Part shown: in pieces, positions 17,224 through 25,072 of the stretch
How the letters are laid out: each line of letters begins with the position of its first letter
How positions within the stretch are numbered: the stretch's first letter is position 1
DNA from: Streptomyces sp. HNM0574
GTDB taxonomy: Bacteria > Actinomycetota > Actinomycetes > Streptomycetales > Streptomycetaceae
Assembly (NCBI RefSeq): GCF_012726235.1
Contig: NZ_JAASAH010000013.1
Span: 1-64,000, forward strand
Length of the DNA stretch: 64,000 nt
Direction of reading: 5' to 3'
Program-made: the position numbers and the translations under genes
The notes under the pieces: generated by a model
Told to the model about the DNA's origin: nothing
The model's database searches: none
What the model saw: only the letters and a program-made list of their open reading frames with translations

Positions 17224-17817
17224 TTACAGCTTGTGCCGGGTCAGGCCGGTCCGTTCGGCGCGGCGCGTGCGGTCGGCGCCGGCGCGGCTGCGTGCGCCGG
17301 CGGTGGCCGCCCAGTCCTTGGGCTGCATGCACATGAGTTCGCCGGTTCCGGGGACCAGGACCGCCCCGCCGAAGGCGTCGTCCCCGGCGAACCAGACGCC
17401 GTCGGCGATGTCCTTCGGCCACTGCTTGCGGTGCAGCGCGTCACGGGCCGACATCTCCGGCGAGGCGTCGCCGGTCCCGTCGCCCAGCACCAGGAAACGG
17501 CGGCCGTTCTGGCGGAGGTTGACCTTCCGTACGGGGGCCCGGAAGACGGCGGGGTAGGTGCGCAGGATGCGTACGCAGCGGCGGGTCAGGGCGAGCGAGG
17601 AGACGAGCTTGTTGAGGTGCACGAGGGTGCCGGCCGCGCCGACGGGCGCCATCGGGATCAGGTAGCCGGAGTCGAGGACCACGAGCAGCACGGGCCAGAC
17701 GGCGAACAGCGGGCACCAGGTGCAGAAGTACCTCAGCGCGGCGCGACGGTGCCGCCCGGCGGCCTGGGCGAGGTCCGCCTCCGTCACCTCGCGCGCGGGG
17801 CTCGAAGGGTCGGTCAT
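17224..17817 (-). CDS. Membrane protein of the WXG-substrate module, unknown function
   Basis: 197 aa, last gene of the minus-strand unit starting at 20192. A polar N-terminus leads to two closely spaced hydrophobic spans (about 31-47 and 50-68, with a CTWC pair at the membrane face). A basic stretch (LRTYPAVFRAPVRKVNLRQNGRRFLVLGDG) and a C-terminal cytosolic domain follow. ATG at 17817 follows AGGAG. The gap to the upstream gene is 61 bases. I do not recognise a family; context suggests a role in secretion or retention of the module's substrate. Confidence 0.7.
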   Translation of the reverse strand: MTDPSSPAREVTEADLAQAAGRHRRAALRYFCTWCPLFAVWPVLLVVLDSGYLIPMAPVGAAGTLVHLNKLVSSLALTRRCVRILRTYPAVFRAPVRKVNLRQNGRRFLVLGDGTGDASPEMSARDALHRKQWPKDIADGVWFAGDDAFGGAVLVPGTGELMCMQPKDWAATAGARSRAGADRTRRAERTGLTRHKL

Positions 17818-17878
17818 CGGGGTTCTCCTAGCTGTCTGGACTGCTCGTCGCCGTCGGGGGCGGGACGCCCCGGGCCGC

Positions 17879-18583
17879 TCAGCCGAAATCGCTCCGGACC
17901 GCTTCGGCCGCCGAGCCCGGTGCGGGCCGCTCCCCGGGGTCCCGGGGCGCGGGGTCGGTGAAGCTGACCGTGGCGGCGACGCCGAGCAGGATATTGCGGT
18001 ACGCCTCCGCGTTCTCCACGGAGGAGGTGACCAACTGCACCAGGACCACGCCCTGTCCGGACTCGTCCGGGACGGCGACGGTGCCCTGCCACACCGGTTC
18101 CGCCGCGCCGCCCGGCCGCTCGTCGAGCGCGGCACCGGGCAGGCGGGGGCGGCTCTCCCGGCTCAGGAGGAACCCGGTGCCGCAGGGCAGCGGCACCGGA
18201 CGGATCTCCTCGCCGTCCCCGCCGCCCCGGCCCCCGGCCTCCTGGCCGAGGAGCGCGGCGAGTACCAGTTTCGGGCTGGTCCCCTGGACCTCGGCGCGGG
18301 AGAACACCAGCACCGAACTCGTCGCGGAACCGGCCTCGTCCGGGTGCAGCCCCAGGTACGCGCCCAGGACGCGCTGCCGCTGGAGCGACCACAGGAACAT
18401 CGCGTACAGCCGGAAGACCTGGTCGGCGCGGCCGCGGAGCTCCGGGGGGAGGGCGCGGATCTGCTCGGCGGTCCGGGCCAGCCGCTCCTGGCCCGGGTCC
18501 GTCTCCAGGGGGACGTATCCGTGCGGGAGCGTGTACCAGAAGAGCGGCGCTTCCCCGGCCCGCTTCGCGTCCATGCCGTTCAC
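17879..18583 (-). CDS. Unknown soluble protein coupled to the WXG substrate gene
   Basis: 234 aa, no signal peptide or membrane span seen. The N-terminal region (PLFWYTLPHGYVPLETDPGQERL) and a central helical part are followed by a segment with alternating strands (TVAVPDESGQGVVLVQLVT) and a Pro/Ala-rich tail. Its GTG start overlaps the stop of the substrate gene (GTGA), which implies translational coupling. By position it could be a chaperone or adaptor for the substrate, like EspG-type proteins of mycobacterial ESX loci, but I see no EspG similarity. Function unknown. Confidence 0.7.
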   Translation of the reverse strand: MNGMDAKRAGEAPLFWYTLPHGYVPLETDPGQERLARTAEQIRALPPELRGRADQVFRLYAMFLWSLQRQRVLGAYLGLHPDEAGSATSSVLVFSRAEVQGTSPKLVLAALLGQEAGGRGGGDGEEIRPVPLPCGTGFLLSRESRPRLPGAALDERPGGAAEPVWQGTVAVPDESGQGVVLVQLVTSSVENAEAYRNILLGVAATVSFTDPAPRDPGERPAPGSAAEAVRSDFG

Positions 18584-19866
18584 AGCCGCATCCCCGCGAC
18601 GAGATCACCCATGTCGGAGACGAACTCCGCGCCCGTGCCCCAGGCGCCGAAGCTCGCGGCGCCCGCCTTGGTCACCTCGGCCGAGTTGTGCCCGTAGCCC
18701 TCCGAGGGGAGCACGCCGGCCGTCTCCAGCGAAGAGGCCGTGTTCGCCGCCACGTTGGCGCCGTTCACGGCGTACTGGAGGACGCCGGTGTTCGGGTCGG
18801 TGGCGACGTCGAGCGCCTTGAACCGGAAGGCCTCGACGGCCTCCTTGCCGAAGGTGCTCGCCTTGGCCCCGGCGGACATCACCTCGCCGCCTTCCCTGGC
18901 GGCGCCCGCGAGCATGCTCACCTCGCCGCCCGCCTTCCCCAGCGCGCCCAGCCCGGGGACGACGCCGAGCGCGTCGCCGCCGAGCGAGGCGATGGCGCTG
19001 AACTGCTCCATGCCGCCGTGCTTTCCGGTCAGCGAGTCCCGGAAGTCCTCGCTGGAGAGGTTCTTCGCCATGCTCGCGGCACTGGCGACGACCGCGACGG
19101 CGGCGAACGCGGGGGCGAGCGGGGTGGGGAGCAGCGCCAGCAGACCGGCGACGGCGCCGATGGTGCCCGCGTGGTCGAGCAGGAACTGGCCGACGTCCTT
19201 GAGCCGGTCCCCGACCCAGGAGAGTCCCTCGCTCAGCCAGCCGGGCTCCTTCGGGGCCAGTTTGTCGTCGGCCTCGTCGAGTTTCCCGGCGGTCTTCCCG
19301 GCCTCCTCGCCGTGCGTCTTCTCCAGCTCCCCGGCCTTCTTGACGACGTCGTCGTAGGCGGTGTTGGCCTTCTCCACGGCGGCCGACGCCTCGCTCAGGC
19401 GGCGTTCGGCGGCGCGGAGGCGGTCGGTGGCCGCGTCGGCCTCGGCCTGGGTGGGGTACTGCTTGCCGCCGAGGCCGAGGTCGGGGTGCTTGGCCGCCTC
19501 GTCGTACCGGTCCTTGGCGGTGCCGGCGGCGGCCTTCTTGTCCTTGGCCTCGTCGTCGTACTTCCTGGCGAGTTCGCGGTGCGAGCCGAGGGTGGCGTCC
19601 CAGTCCTTGAGTTCTGCCGCGGCCTTCTCCATGGAACGGGCGGCGTTCTTCATGTACTCGGGGAGTTCGTCCTGGAGCGCTTCCCGGAAGGCGGTGGCGG
19701 CGTCGCCCTCCCAGTGCTCGCTCTCGCCGACGAGGCGTTCGATCTGCCGGTGCGAGGTACGGAGCGCCTTCGCCGCGCTCTCGACCTTGGTCCGCAGCGC
19801 CTCCACCTCGGCCGGGATGCCCGGTACGGGGTTCCAGCCGAGGTGCGGGTAGGGGTTGGCCGCCAT
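18580..19866 (-). CDS. WXG100-domain type VII secretion substrate, candidate effector
   Basis: 428 aa. The N-terminal WXG100-like helical hairpin has W52-E-G in SEHWEGDAATAFREAL, followed by long charged coiled-coil helices (about 75-235). A hydrophobic stretch around 255-290 (GTIGAVAGLLALLPTPLAP) and an Ala/Gly/Ser-rich C-terminal domain of about 130 residues follow. The layout is that of long T7SS substrates (EspB-like or LXG-like), but I recognise no toxin motif at the C-terminus. ATG overlaps the preceding stop as TGATG. It follows a small helical partner gene, as secreted WXG/LXG proteins often do. Confidence 0.8.
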   Translation of the reverse strand: MAANPYPHLGWNPVPGIPAEVEALRTKVESAAKALRTSHRQIERLVGESEHWEGDAATAFREALQDELPEYMKNAARSMEKAAAELKDWDATLGSHRELARKYDDEAKDKKAAAGTAKDRYDEAAKHPDLGLGGKQYPTQAEADAATDRLRAAERRLSEASAAVEKANTAYDDVVKKAGELEKTHGEEAGKTAGKLDEADDKLAPKEPGWLSEGLSWVGDRLKDVGQFLLDHAGTIGAVAGLLALLPTPLAPAFAAVAVVASAASMAKNLSSEDFRDSLTGKHGGMEQFSAIASLGGDALGVVPGLGALGKAGGEVSMLAGAAREGGEVMSAGAKASTFGKEAVEAFRFKALDVATDPNTGVLQYAVNGANVAANTASSLETAGVLPSEGYGHNSAEVTKAGAASFGAWGTGAEFVSDMGDLVAGMRL

Positions 19867-20192
19867 CAGTTGCCGCCCTTGCCGCCGGAAGTGCCCTCGC
19901 CGGCCATCTTCGTGAGGGCCTGTTCGAGGTTCTTCTCCATCTCCTCGTAGCTCAGCTTGTTCGACTTCACGCCTTCGGCGATCTGGCCGATCATCTCGCC
20001 GAGCTGCTCGGAGCCGTACTTCCAGCGTTCCTGGAACCCGTCGCAGGCCTCGTCGAGGCGGGAGGTGCCGATCTGGTCGGCGCGGACGTGCGACAGCGCC
20101 TTCCTGGCCTCGTCCAGGTCCCGCACGCTGCTCTTCAAGGAGCGGACGAACATGTCCAGTTGGTCGGTGTCTGCCTTGAAGTGGCTCCCCAC
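19866..20192 (-). CDS. Small WXG-like helical partner protein
   Basis: 108 aa, almost entirely helical with a central turn FQERWKYGSEQLGEMI. This is a variant of the WXG turn with one extra residue (W-K-Y-G). The C-terminus is Gly/Lys-rich and flexible. Size and layout fit ESAT-6-like proteins and the small partners of long T7SS substrates. GTG at 20192 is chosen because GGGAGAGG lies eight bases upstream; another GTG at 20210 has no ribosome binding site. First gene of the four-gene unit; its stop overlaps the next ATG. Confidence 0.78.
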   Translation of the reverse strand: MGSHFKADTDQLDMFVRSLKSSVRDLDEARKALSHVRADQIGTSRLDEACDGFQERWKYGSEQLGEMIGQIAEGVKSNKLSYEEMEKNLEQALTKMAGEGTSGGKGGN

Positions 20193-20257
20193 CGGATGCA
20201 CCTCTCCCACGCACAGAAATCGGACGATCGAGACCAGGGGCGCATAAGCCGCCAGCG

Positions 20258-20318
20258 GCCCCCGCTCGCACAGCGGGGGCTGAGTATACGAGCAGATCGA
20301 GCCACCGGAATGGCTCGA
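20258..20318 (-). promoter_or_regulatory. Promoter with two flanking dyads for the WXG-substrate module
   Basis: On the minus strand a TATACT -10 box lies at 20283-20288. Upstream, in the expected -35 zone, is the dyad TCGAGCCA-N6-TGGCTCGA (20297-20304 and 20311-20318). Downstream, across the expected start site, is GCCCCCGCT-N5-AGCGGGGGC (20258-20266 and 20272-20280). Both are perfect. No good -35 hexamer is visible. The arrangement fits a regulated promoter with one or two operators. Confidence 0.6.
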
Positions 20319-20525
20319 ATTCGACGTCGACGGGGGCCTCGGCCGGGCCGTTCCTCTACTGCCGTGCGGAGCACGGGTGTTGGCGGCGCGCGGCCCGGAT
20401 GTGATGTCGGGAACACCGGGCGGAGGGCGGCACCGGGGCGTGGACGGGGGCACGGCATGATGGGCGGGCGGCCGCGGCAGCACGTACGCCCCGCCGGTAC
20501 CCCGCACGCTCCGAAAGGCACCGCA

Positions 20526-20948
20526 GTGACCCAGCAGCCCCACGACGGAACGCCCGGCGGATCCCGCCCGGACCCGGCCGGTACCCGCCCGCAACGGGGC
20601 GGCCCGGCCCGCATGCTGCTGTGCTTCGCCGGCGTGCTCGCACTCGCCGTCGTGGCCGCGGTGCTGCTGGTCGTCACGGGGGCGGCGGAGCTGCAGACGG
20701 CACTGGTCGTCGTCGCCTGGGTGATGGTGCTGCTCAGCTTCGGCCTCAGCCGGTGGCTGACCCACCAGCGCAAGCAGCGCTACCTGACCCTCTTCCCCAC
20801 CCTCGACGACGTGCGCCGCGGCCTGGACGAGGACGCGCTGCGCACCGTCCGCGACCGGGACGGAGTCCCGCAGGCGGTACGGGAGTTGCGCCGCCAGGTG
20901 CCGGGCATGCCGCTCACCGACGCCGCGAAGCTCGTCCGGGAGCTGTGA
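20526..20948 (+). CDS. Membrane protein with L7/L12-like C-terminal motif
   Basis: 140 aa. A polar Pro/Gly-rich N-terminus (about 1-28) is followed by two hydrophobic spans (about 31-50 and 54-75) and a basic cytosolic tail. The tail ends in AVRELRRQVPGMPLTDAAKL, which resembles the C-terminal domain of ribosomal protein L7/L12 (I-K-x-V-R...GLxxAKxLV). GTG at 20526 follows AAAGG. Function unknown. It diverges from the WXG module, so the 20193-20525 gap (333 bases) serves both directions. Confidence 0.7.
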   Translation: MTQQPHDGTPGGSRPDPAGTRPQRGGPARMLLCFAGVLALAVVAAVLLVVTGAAELQTALVVVAWVMVLLSFGLSRWLTHQRKQRYLTLFPTLDDVRRGLDEDALRTVRDRDGVPQAVRELRRQVPGMPLTDAAKLVREL

Positions 20949-20996
20949 CCTGCTGTGCGGGCATGTCCGCGACAGCCGGTGGGATACCCTGCCCGC

Positions 20997-21326
20997 ATGA
21001 GTGGGAGCAGCTTCATCTGGAACTTGCCCGACGCGAGCGGCCGGCCGCCGCAGGCCACGGAGGAGCCCGAAGAAGCGCCCGTCACACGCCAGGCGCTCCG
21101 GGTGCTGCCGGGGGCCACGTTCCTCCTCGCGGGGATGTACCTCGCCGCCGCGATCGCGACCGTCCTGAACGGCGACTTCCGCGTCGCCTGGATGCTGTCC
21201 GCACTCCCCGCCGTCGGCGCCGCGTTCCTGACCGTGCGCGGGGTACGGCTGCGCCGGGTCGTCCTGTGCGCCGTCAGCCTCGGCGCCCTCGTCGTCTGGG
21301 GCGTCCTCGCGGCCGTCCTGGGCTGA
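20997..21326 (+). CDS. Small three-span membrane protein, unknown function
   Basis: 109 aa. A polar N-terminus (about 1-35) precedes three hydrophobic spans (about 37-57, 63-80 and 86-108). A TACCCT -10-like box (20985-20990) lies seven bases before the ATG and no ribosome binding site is seen, so the transcript may be leaderless. The gene lies 48 bases after the previous plus-strand gene. No family recognised. Confidence 0.65.
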   Translation: MSGSSFIWNLPDASGRPPQATEEPEEAPVTRQALRVLPGATFLLAGMYLAAAIATVLNGDFRVAWMLSALPAVGAAFLTVRGVRLRRVVLCAVSLGALVVWGVLAAVLG

Positions 21327-21347
21327 ACCGCCCCGCGGAATCCTCAT

Positions 21348-21377
21348 GAGCCGTCGGCCCTCCGTGGCCGGCGGCTC
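21348..21377 (+). terminator. Hairpin after the three-span membrane gene
   Basis: GAGCCGTCGGCC (21348-21359) pairs with GGCCGGCGGCTC (21366-21377) with one mismatch, about 20 bases after the stop. Confidence 0.65.
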
Positions 21378-21412
21378 AACCGCGTGTGGGGCCGGGCCGG
21401 TTGGCACGAAAG

Positions 21413-21448
21413 CGAGCCGCGGCGGAAGCGTTCTTCCGCCGCGGCTCG
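21413..21448 (-). terminator. mycP (first copy) terminator
   Basis: CGAGCCGCGGCGGAAG (21413-21428) pairs perfectly with CTTCCGCCGCGGCTCG (21433-21448): a 16-bp stem with a four-base loop, 12 bases after the mycosin stop. Confidence 0.9.
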
Positions 21449-21460
21449 TGGTGCGCGTGC

Positions 21461-22864
21461 TTATGCCTGCTGCGGCCCGCCGGGCGGACCGGGCGGCGGC
21501 GGGGGCACGTCCTGGCCGGGCGCGGGCGGCGGCGGAACCGGCGCCCCGTACGGTCCGCCCTGCTGCGGCGCCGCTCCCCCGAACTGCCCCGGCCCGAAGC
21601 CGGGCTGGCCCGGCGCGGGCTGACCCGGCCAGGCCCCTTGCGGCCCCGGGTACGGCTGCGGGCCGCCCGGGCCCTGGCCGAGGGTGGCGCGGCGCTTGTT
21701 CCGGCTGCGGCCCACGAGGACGACGATCAGCAGCGCCACGACGACGAGGAGGATCAGGAAGTAGATGCCCAGCGTGACGATCGGCGGGCCGAAGAGGAAC
21801 AGCCAGTCCATGCCGTCGTCGTCCGTGGAGCCGCCGGACGCCGCCGGGCCGGCCGAGGCGGAGGGCTCCGGCTTCGGCTGCTCCAGCGGCCCGGCCTCGG
21901 GCCCCGCGGGGATGTCGTAGGTGACGGCCCGGAACGGGCGGACGACGCCGTAGCCGAACTCCTTGTCCGGCAGCTCGGCCTCCTTGCCCGCCTTCTTCCC
22001 GTCCTCGTACACCGGCGGCTTGGCCGTCTTCACCAGCCGGTTGATCACCTGGCCCGCGCTCAGGTCCGGGTGCTCGGCCCGGACGAGGGCGGCGGCCCCG
22101 GAGACCTGCGCGGCGGCGGCCGAGGTGCCGGTGAACCAGCTGTAGCCGGACTCGGCGGTGCGGTCCGGTGAGACGAGGTCCTCGGCGGGAGCGGTGAGGA
22201 CCGTGTCGCCGTACGAGGAGAGCGTCTCCAGCTCACCGTCCTTGTCGATGGCCCCGGCGGAGACGACGCCCGGGTAGGAGGCCGGGAAGTTCTCCTCCTC
22301 GATGCCGCCGTCACCGGCCTCGCCGACCACCACCACGTCCTTCGTGACGGCGTACGTCACGGCCTCGCGCTCGTCGGGCGTCTCGACGGTGCTGTACGAG
22401 AGGTTGAGCACGTCGACGCCCTGGTCGACGGCGTACCGGATCGCGTCGCCGTTCGACACCGCGGTCTCGTCGACCTTGACGGGCAGGATCTTCGCCTCGG
22501 GCGCGAGTCCCTTCATGCCCGAGCCGCCGCCCGCGCCGTGACCGTGGGCCGCGACGACGCCGGCGACCTGGGTGCCGTGCCCGTCGCTGTCCTCGGTGGC
22601 GCTGCCGGAACCGGTGAAGTCCCGGCCCTTGAGGACGTTGCCCGCCAGGTCCGGGTGGCGCGCGTCGACGCCCGAGTCGATCACGGCGACCGTGACGCCC
22701 TTGCCCGTCGAATGGCGCCAGACCGATTCGGCGTCGAAGGCCTTCAGGTCCCACTGCTTGTCCCGGACGTAGTCGGCGGCGGCGGGCGAAGCCCCCAGTC
22801 CGACCGTCAAAGCCACCGCCAGCGCGCCGGTTCCGACCGCGCGCAGCACTCCTCGGTGCGTCAA
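21461..22864 (-). CDS. mycP: Mycosin-type subtilisin protease, Asp in the oxyanion-hole position
   Basis: 467 aa membrane-anchored S8 serine protease of the T7SS. Signal peptide about 1-31 (GALAVALTVGLGASPAAADY), catalytic D63 (VIDSGVD), H96 (DGHGTQVAG) and S248 (FTGTSAAAAQVSG). A transmembrane span lies near residue 380 and a Pro/Gln/Gly-rich cytosolic tail follows. The oxyanion-hole Asn, normally AAGN, is replaced: the segment reads VVVVGEAGDGG (D185). TTG at 22864 is chosen because GGGAG precedes it and it gives a clean signal peptide. One of two mycosins here. Confidence 0.88.
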   Translation of the reverse strand: MTHRGVLRAVGTGALAVALTVGLGASPAAADYVRDKQWDLKAFDAESVWRHSTGKGVTVAVIDSGVDARHPDLAGNVLKGRDFTGSGSATEDSDGHGTQVAGVVAAHGHGAGGGSGMKGLAPEAKILPVKVDETAVSNGDAIRYAVDQGVDVLNLSYSTVETPDEREAVTYAVTKDVVVVGEAGDGGIEEENFPASYPGVVSAGAIDKDGELETLSSYGDTVLTAPAEDLVSPDRTAESGYSWFTGTSAAAAQVSGAAALVRAEHPDLSAGQVINRLVKTAKPPVYEDGKKAGKEAELPDKEFGYGVVRPFRAVTYDIPAGPEAGPLEQPKPEPSASAGPAASGGSTDDDGMDWLFLFGPPIVTLGIYFLILLVVVALLIVVLVGRSRNKRRATLGQGPGGPQPYPGPQGAWPGQPAPGQPGFGPGQFGGAAPQQGGPYGAPVPPPPAPGQDVPPPPPGPPGGPQQA

Positions 22865-23193
22865 GCCGCTCCCTCTCTCTGTCGCGTCGGCACGGATTCC
22901 CGTCCGAACGCCGTCCCCCGCAGCCGCCGTCGCACCCTGCCCGTCCCGGGGTGCCCGCACGGGACACCCCTCACGGGCCGCTCGTCACGATCTGCTCGTC
23001 CACGGTCCGCCCGTCGCGGACCGCTCCTCACGAAAAACCACTCGGGCGCGACTCAACCGGCGCGCAACTGCCCGTCGCGCGCCGCCCGTTGGCCACTGCC
23101 CGCTGCCGGTCCCGTACGCGCGAGAACCCGGGCGGGCCCGTGGCGCCCACCCGGGTTCGGCGTCGATTCCCCGGCCGTGTCCGGCCGTCCGGC
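22865..23193. other. Gap between the two mycosin genes
   Basis: 329 bases. The right part holds the terminator of the second mycosin (23125-23157). The rest should hold a promoter for the first mycosin. I see no further gene or repeat. Confidence 0.5.
23125..23157 (-). terminator. Terminator of the second mycosin gene
   Basis: AACCCGGGCGGG (23125-23136) pairs with CCCACCCGGGTT (23146-23157) with one mismatched position, about 37 bases after the stop. Confidence 0.7.
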
Positions 23194-24474
23194 TCAGTCG
23201 GAGCCGGAGGCGATCCCGCGCTTGCGGCGGTAGTCGCGGAGCGCGACGGAGGTGCCGCCGATCAGCAGCGTGAGCACGGTGCCGGTGGCCAGGACGTAGA
23301 CGGAGATGCGCTGGGTGCGCTCCGTCTCGCTCTCGCCGACGGTGAGCTTCATCGGCGTGGCGTGGCCGCTCTTCTGCTGGGCGTCCGGCGTCGGCGCCGG
23401 CTGCGGCTTGTCGTCGCCCGACAGCGCCGCGACCGGGTCGACGACACCCCAGCCGATCTTGGTGTCGGGCCCGGAGCCGGGACGGTTCGCCGTCTGCGCG
23501 AGGCGCGCGGCGACCTCCTGGGAGCTCCACTCCGGGTACTTGTCCATCATCAGCGCGGCGACGCCGGAGACGTACGGGGCCGAGAAGGACGTGCCGTCCG
23601 AGGCGCACTGACCGCCCTTGGGGACGGTGGAGACCATGCCCACACCGGGCGCCGCGACGTCGACGAACTCGCCGGACTGCGAGAAGAACGCGCGCTCGTT
23701 GTTGCGGTCCGAGGCGGCGACGGCGAGCACGCCGTCGTACGCGGCCGGGTAGGTGTTCTCCAGCTTGCCGTTCGCGCCGTCGTTCCCCGCGGCGGCGACG
23801 ACGAGCCGGTCCTTGGCGACGGCGTCGCCGATGGCGGCCTGGAGCGTCGCGTCGGGCTTCTTGCCGACCGTGTCCGAGGAGATGTTGATGATCTGGGCGC
23901 CCTGCGAGACCGCGTGCCGGATGGCCTTGGCCATCGTCCGCGAGTTGCCCTTCTCCCCGTCGTCACCGCCGGTGTAGCGGATCGGGATGATGCTCGCGCG
24001 CGGGGCGATCCCGGAGAAGCCCGTGCCGGAGATCTTCTGCGCCGCGATGATGCCGGCGACGCGGGTGCCGTGGCCGTTGACGTCCTTGGTGCCGTCCGAG
24101 CCGCCGACGAAGTCCTCGCCGCCACCGGCCAGCGCGGGCGCGATCTGCTTGTTGCCCTTGTCGACGCCGGTGTCGATGACCGCGACCTTGACGCCCTCGC
24201 CCGTGGCCTCGCTCCACAGCTCGTCGAGCAGGACGCGCTGCAGCGACCAGGGCGTGCTCTTGATGTTCTTGCCGCCGAACTCGCACTCCGTCGAGTTGGC
24301 CAGCCGCGTCGGCGTGCTGCCGGAGCGGGCTTCCGGGCCGGACCCGGAAGCGGCGTTCCCGGAGGCCGCGGCGGGCGCGACGGTTCCGACGGCGCAGAGG
24401 CCGAGCGCCGCGAGTACGCCGAAGGCGCGCTGTGCGCCGCGAGTTGCTCCGGCCCGGCGGTGGCTGATCCCCAC
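23194..24474 (-). CDS. mycP: Mycosin-type subtilisin protease, complete catalytic set
   Basis: 426 aa from the GTG at 24474. Signal peptide about 1-38 (RAFGVLAALGLCAVGTVAPA), catalytic Asp in VAVIDTGVD, His in NGHGTRVAGI, oxyanion Asn in AAAGNDGANG and Ser in GTSFSAPYVSG. A C-terminal membrane span (ISVYVLATGTVLTLLIGG) ends in a short basic tail DYRRKRG. The GTG has GGGGAAG eight bases upstream; an in-frame ATG at 24510 would add 12 residues. It lies downstream of esxA and is the better candidate for the canonical mycosin. Confidence 0.9.
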   Translation of the reverse strand: MGISHRRAGATRGAQRAFGVLAALGLCAVGTVAPAAASGNAASGSGPEARSGSTPTRLANSTECEFGGKNIKSTPWSLQRVLLDELWSEATGEGVKVAVIDTGVDKGNKQIAPALAGGGEDFVGGSDGTKDVNGHGTRVAGIIAAQKISGTGFSGIAPRASIIPIRYTGGDDGEKGNSRTMAKAIRHAVSQGAQIINISSDTVGKKPDATLQAAIGDAVAKDRLVVAAAGNDGANGKLENTYPAAYDGVLAVAASDRNNERAFFSQSGEFVDVAAPGVGMVSTVPKGGQCASDGTSFSAPYVSGVAALMMDKYPEWSSQEVAARLAQTANRPGSGPDTKIGWGVVDPVAALSGDDKPQPAPTPDAQQKSGHATPMKLTVGESETERTQRISVYVLATGTVLTLLIGGTSVALRDYRRKRGIASGSD

Positions 24475-24643
24475 GTTCAGGACTTCCCCTATGAATCCAG
24501 TGATACCCATCGACTCGTGTCTCTCCCCCGGAGGTATCGGCCCGCGCGTGCCTGCACACCCCGGTCCTCGGCCGGCCCGCGCTGACGGACCGGACCGGCC
24601 GAAGGGCGGGAGGGCCGCGGCCGTACCCGCCCACAACCGACAG

Positions 24644-24674
24644 GAGCGGGCCGGCCCGAGAGGCCGGCCCGCTC
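24644..24674 (-). terminator. esxBA terminator
   Basis: GAGCGGGCCGGCC (24644-24656) pairs perfectly with GGCCGGCCCGCTC (24662-24674), about 20 bases after the esxA stop. Confidence 0.85.
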
Positions 24675-24695
24675 CGTCCGGGCACCGACTACCGG

Positions 24696-24986
24696 TCAGT
24701 TGCCCCAGACGTTCGCGTTGCTCTTCTCCGTGGACTGGTAGTTGTCCGCGGAGTTCTGCAGAGCGGTCGAGATCTTCATCAGGACCTCGTGCAGGTGCTG
24801 CGCCGTCTGGTCCCACTGGCGCTGCTTCTGCTGGTACCCCTCCTGGGCGGAACCTTCCCAGGTGTTGGCCACGCGCTTGACCATGGCCTCGAGGTCGTCG
24901 AGCTGCTGCTTGATGCGACCTGCCGTCTGCCTGACGTCCGTCGACGCCTGGGAAACCGTCTGGAAGTTAACGAGAATTCCGGACAC
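24696..24986 (-). CDS. esxA: WXG100 protein EsxA
   Basis: 96 aa ESAT-6-family helical hairpin, secreted by the T7SS as a dimer with EsxB. The turn carries W-E-G in ANTWEGSAQEGY (about residues 41-52). The C-terminus has DNYQSTE, a YxxxE export signal. GTG at 24986 follows AGGAGGAG. It lies 86 bases downstream of esxB and is followed by a terminator, so the two form an operon. The A/B naming follows order only; the two could be swapped. Confidence 0.92.
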   Translation of the reverse strand: MSGILVNFQTVSQASTDVRQTAGRIKQQLDDLEAMVKRVANTWEGSAQEGYQQKQRQWDQTAQHLHEVLMKISTALQNSADNYQSTEKSNANVWGN

Positions 24987-25072
24987 TTACGACTCCTCCT
25001 TCAGCGATATTCGGTAGTAGAGAGCTGTGAACCCGAGATCGGGAACGACAGCCGATCGGGGGTGTGCCCGGA

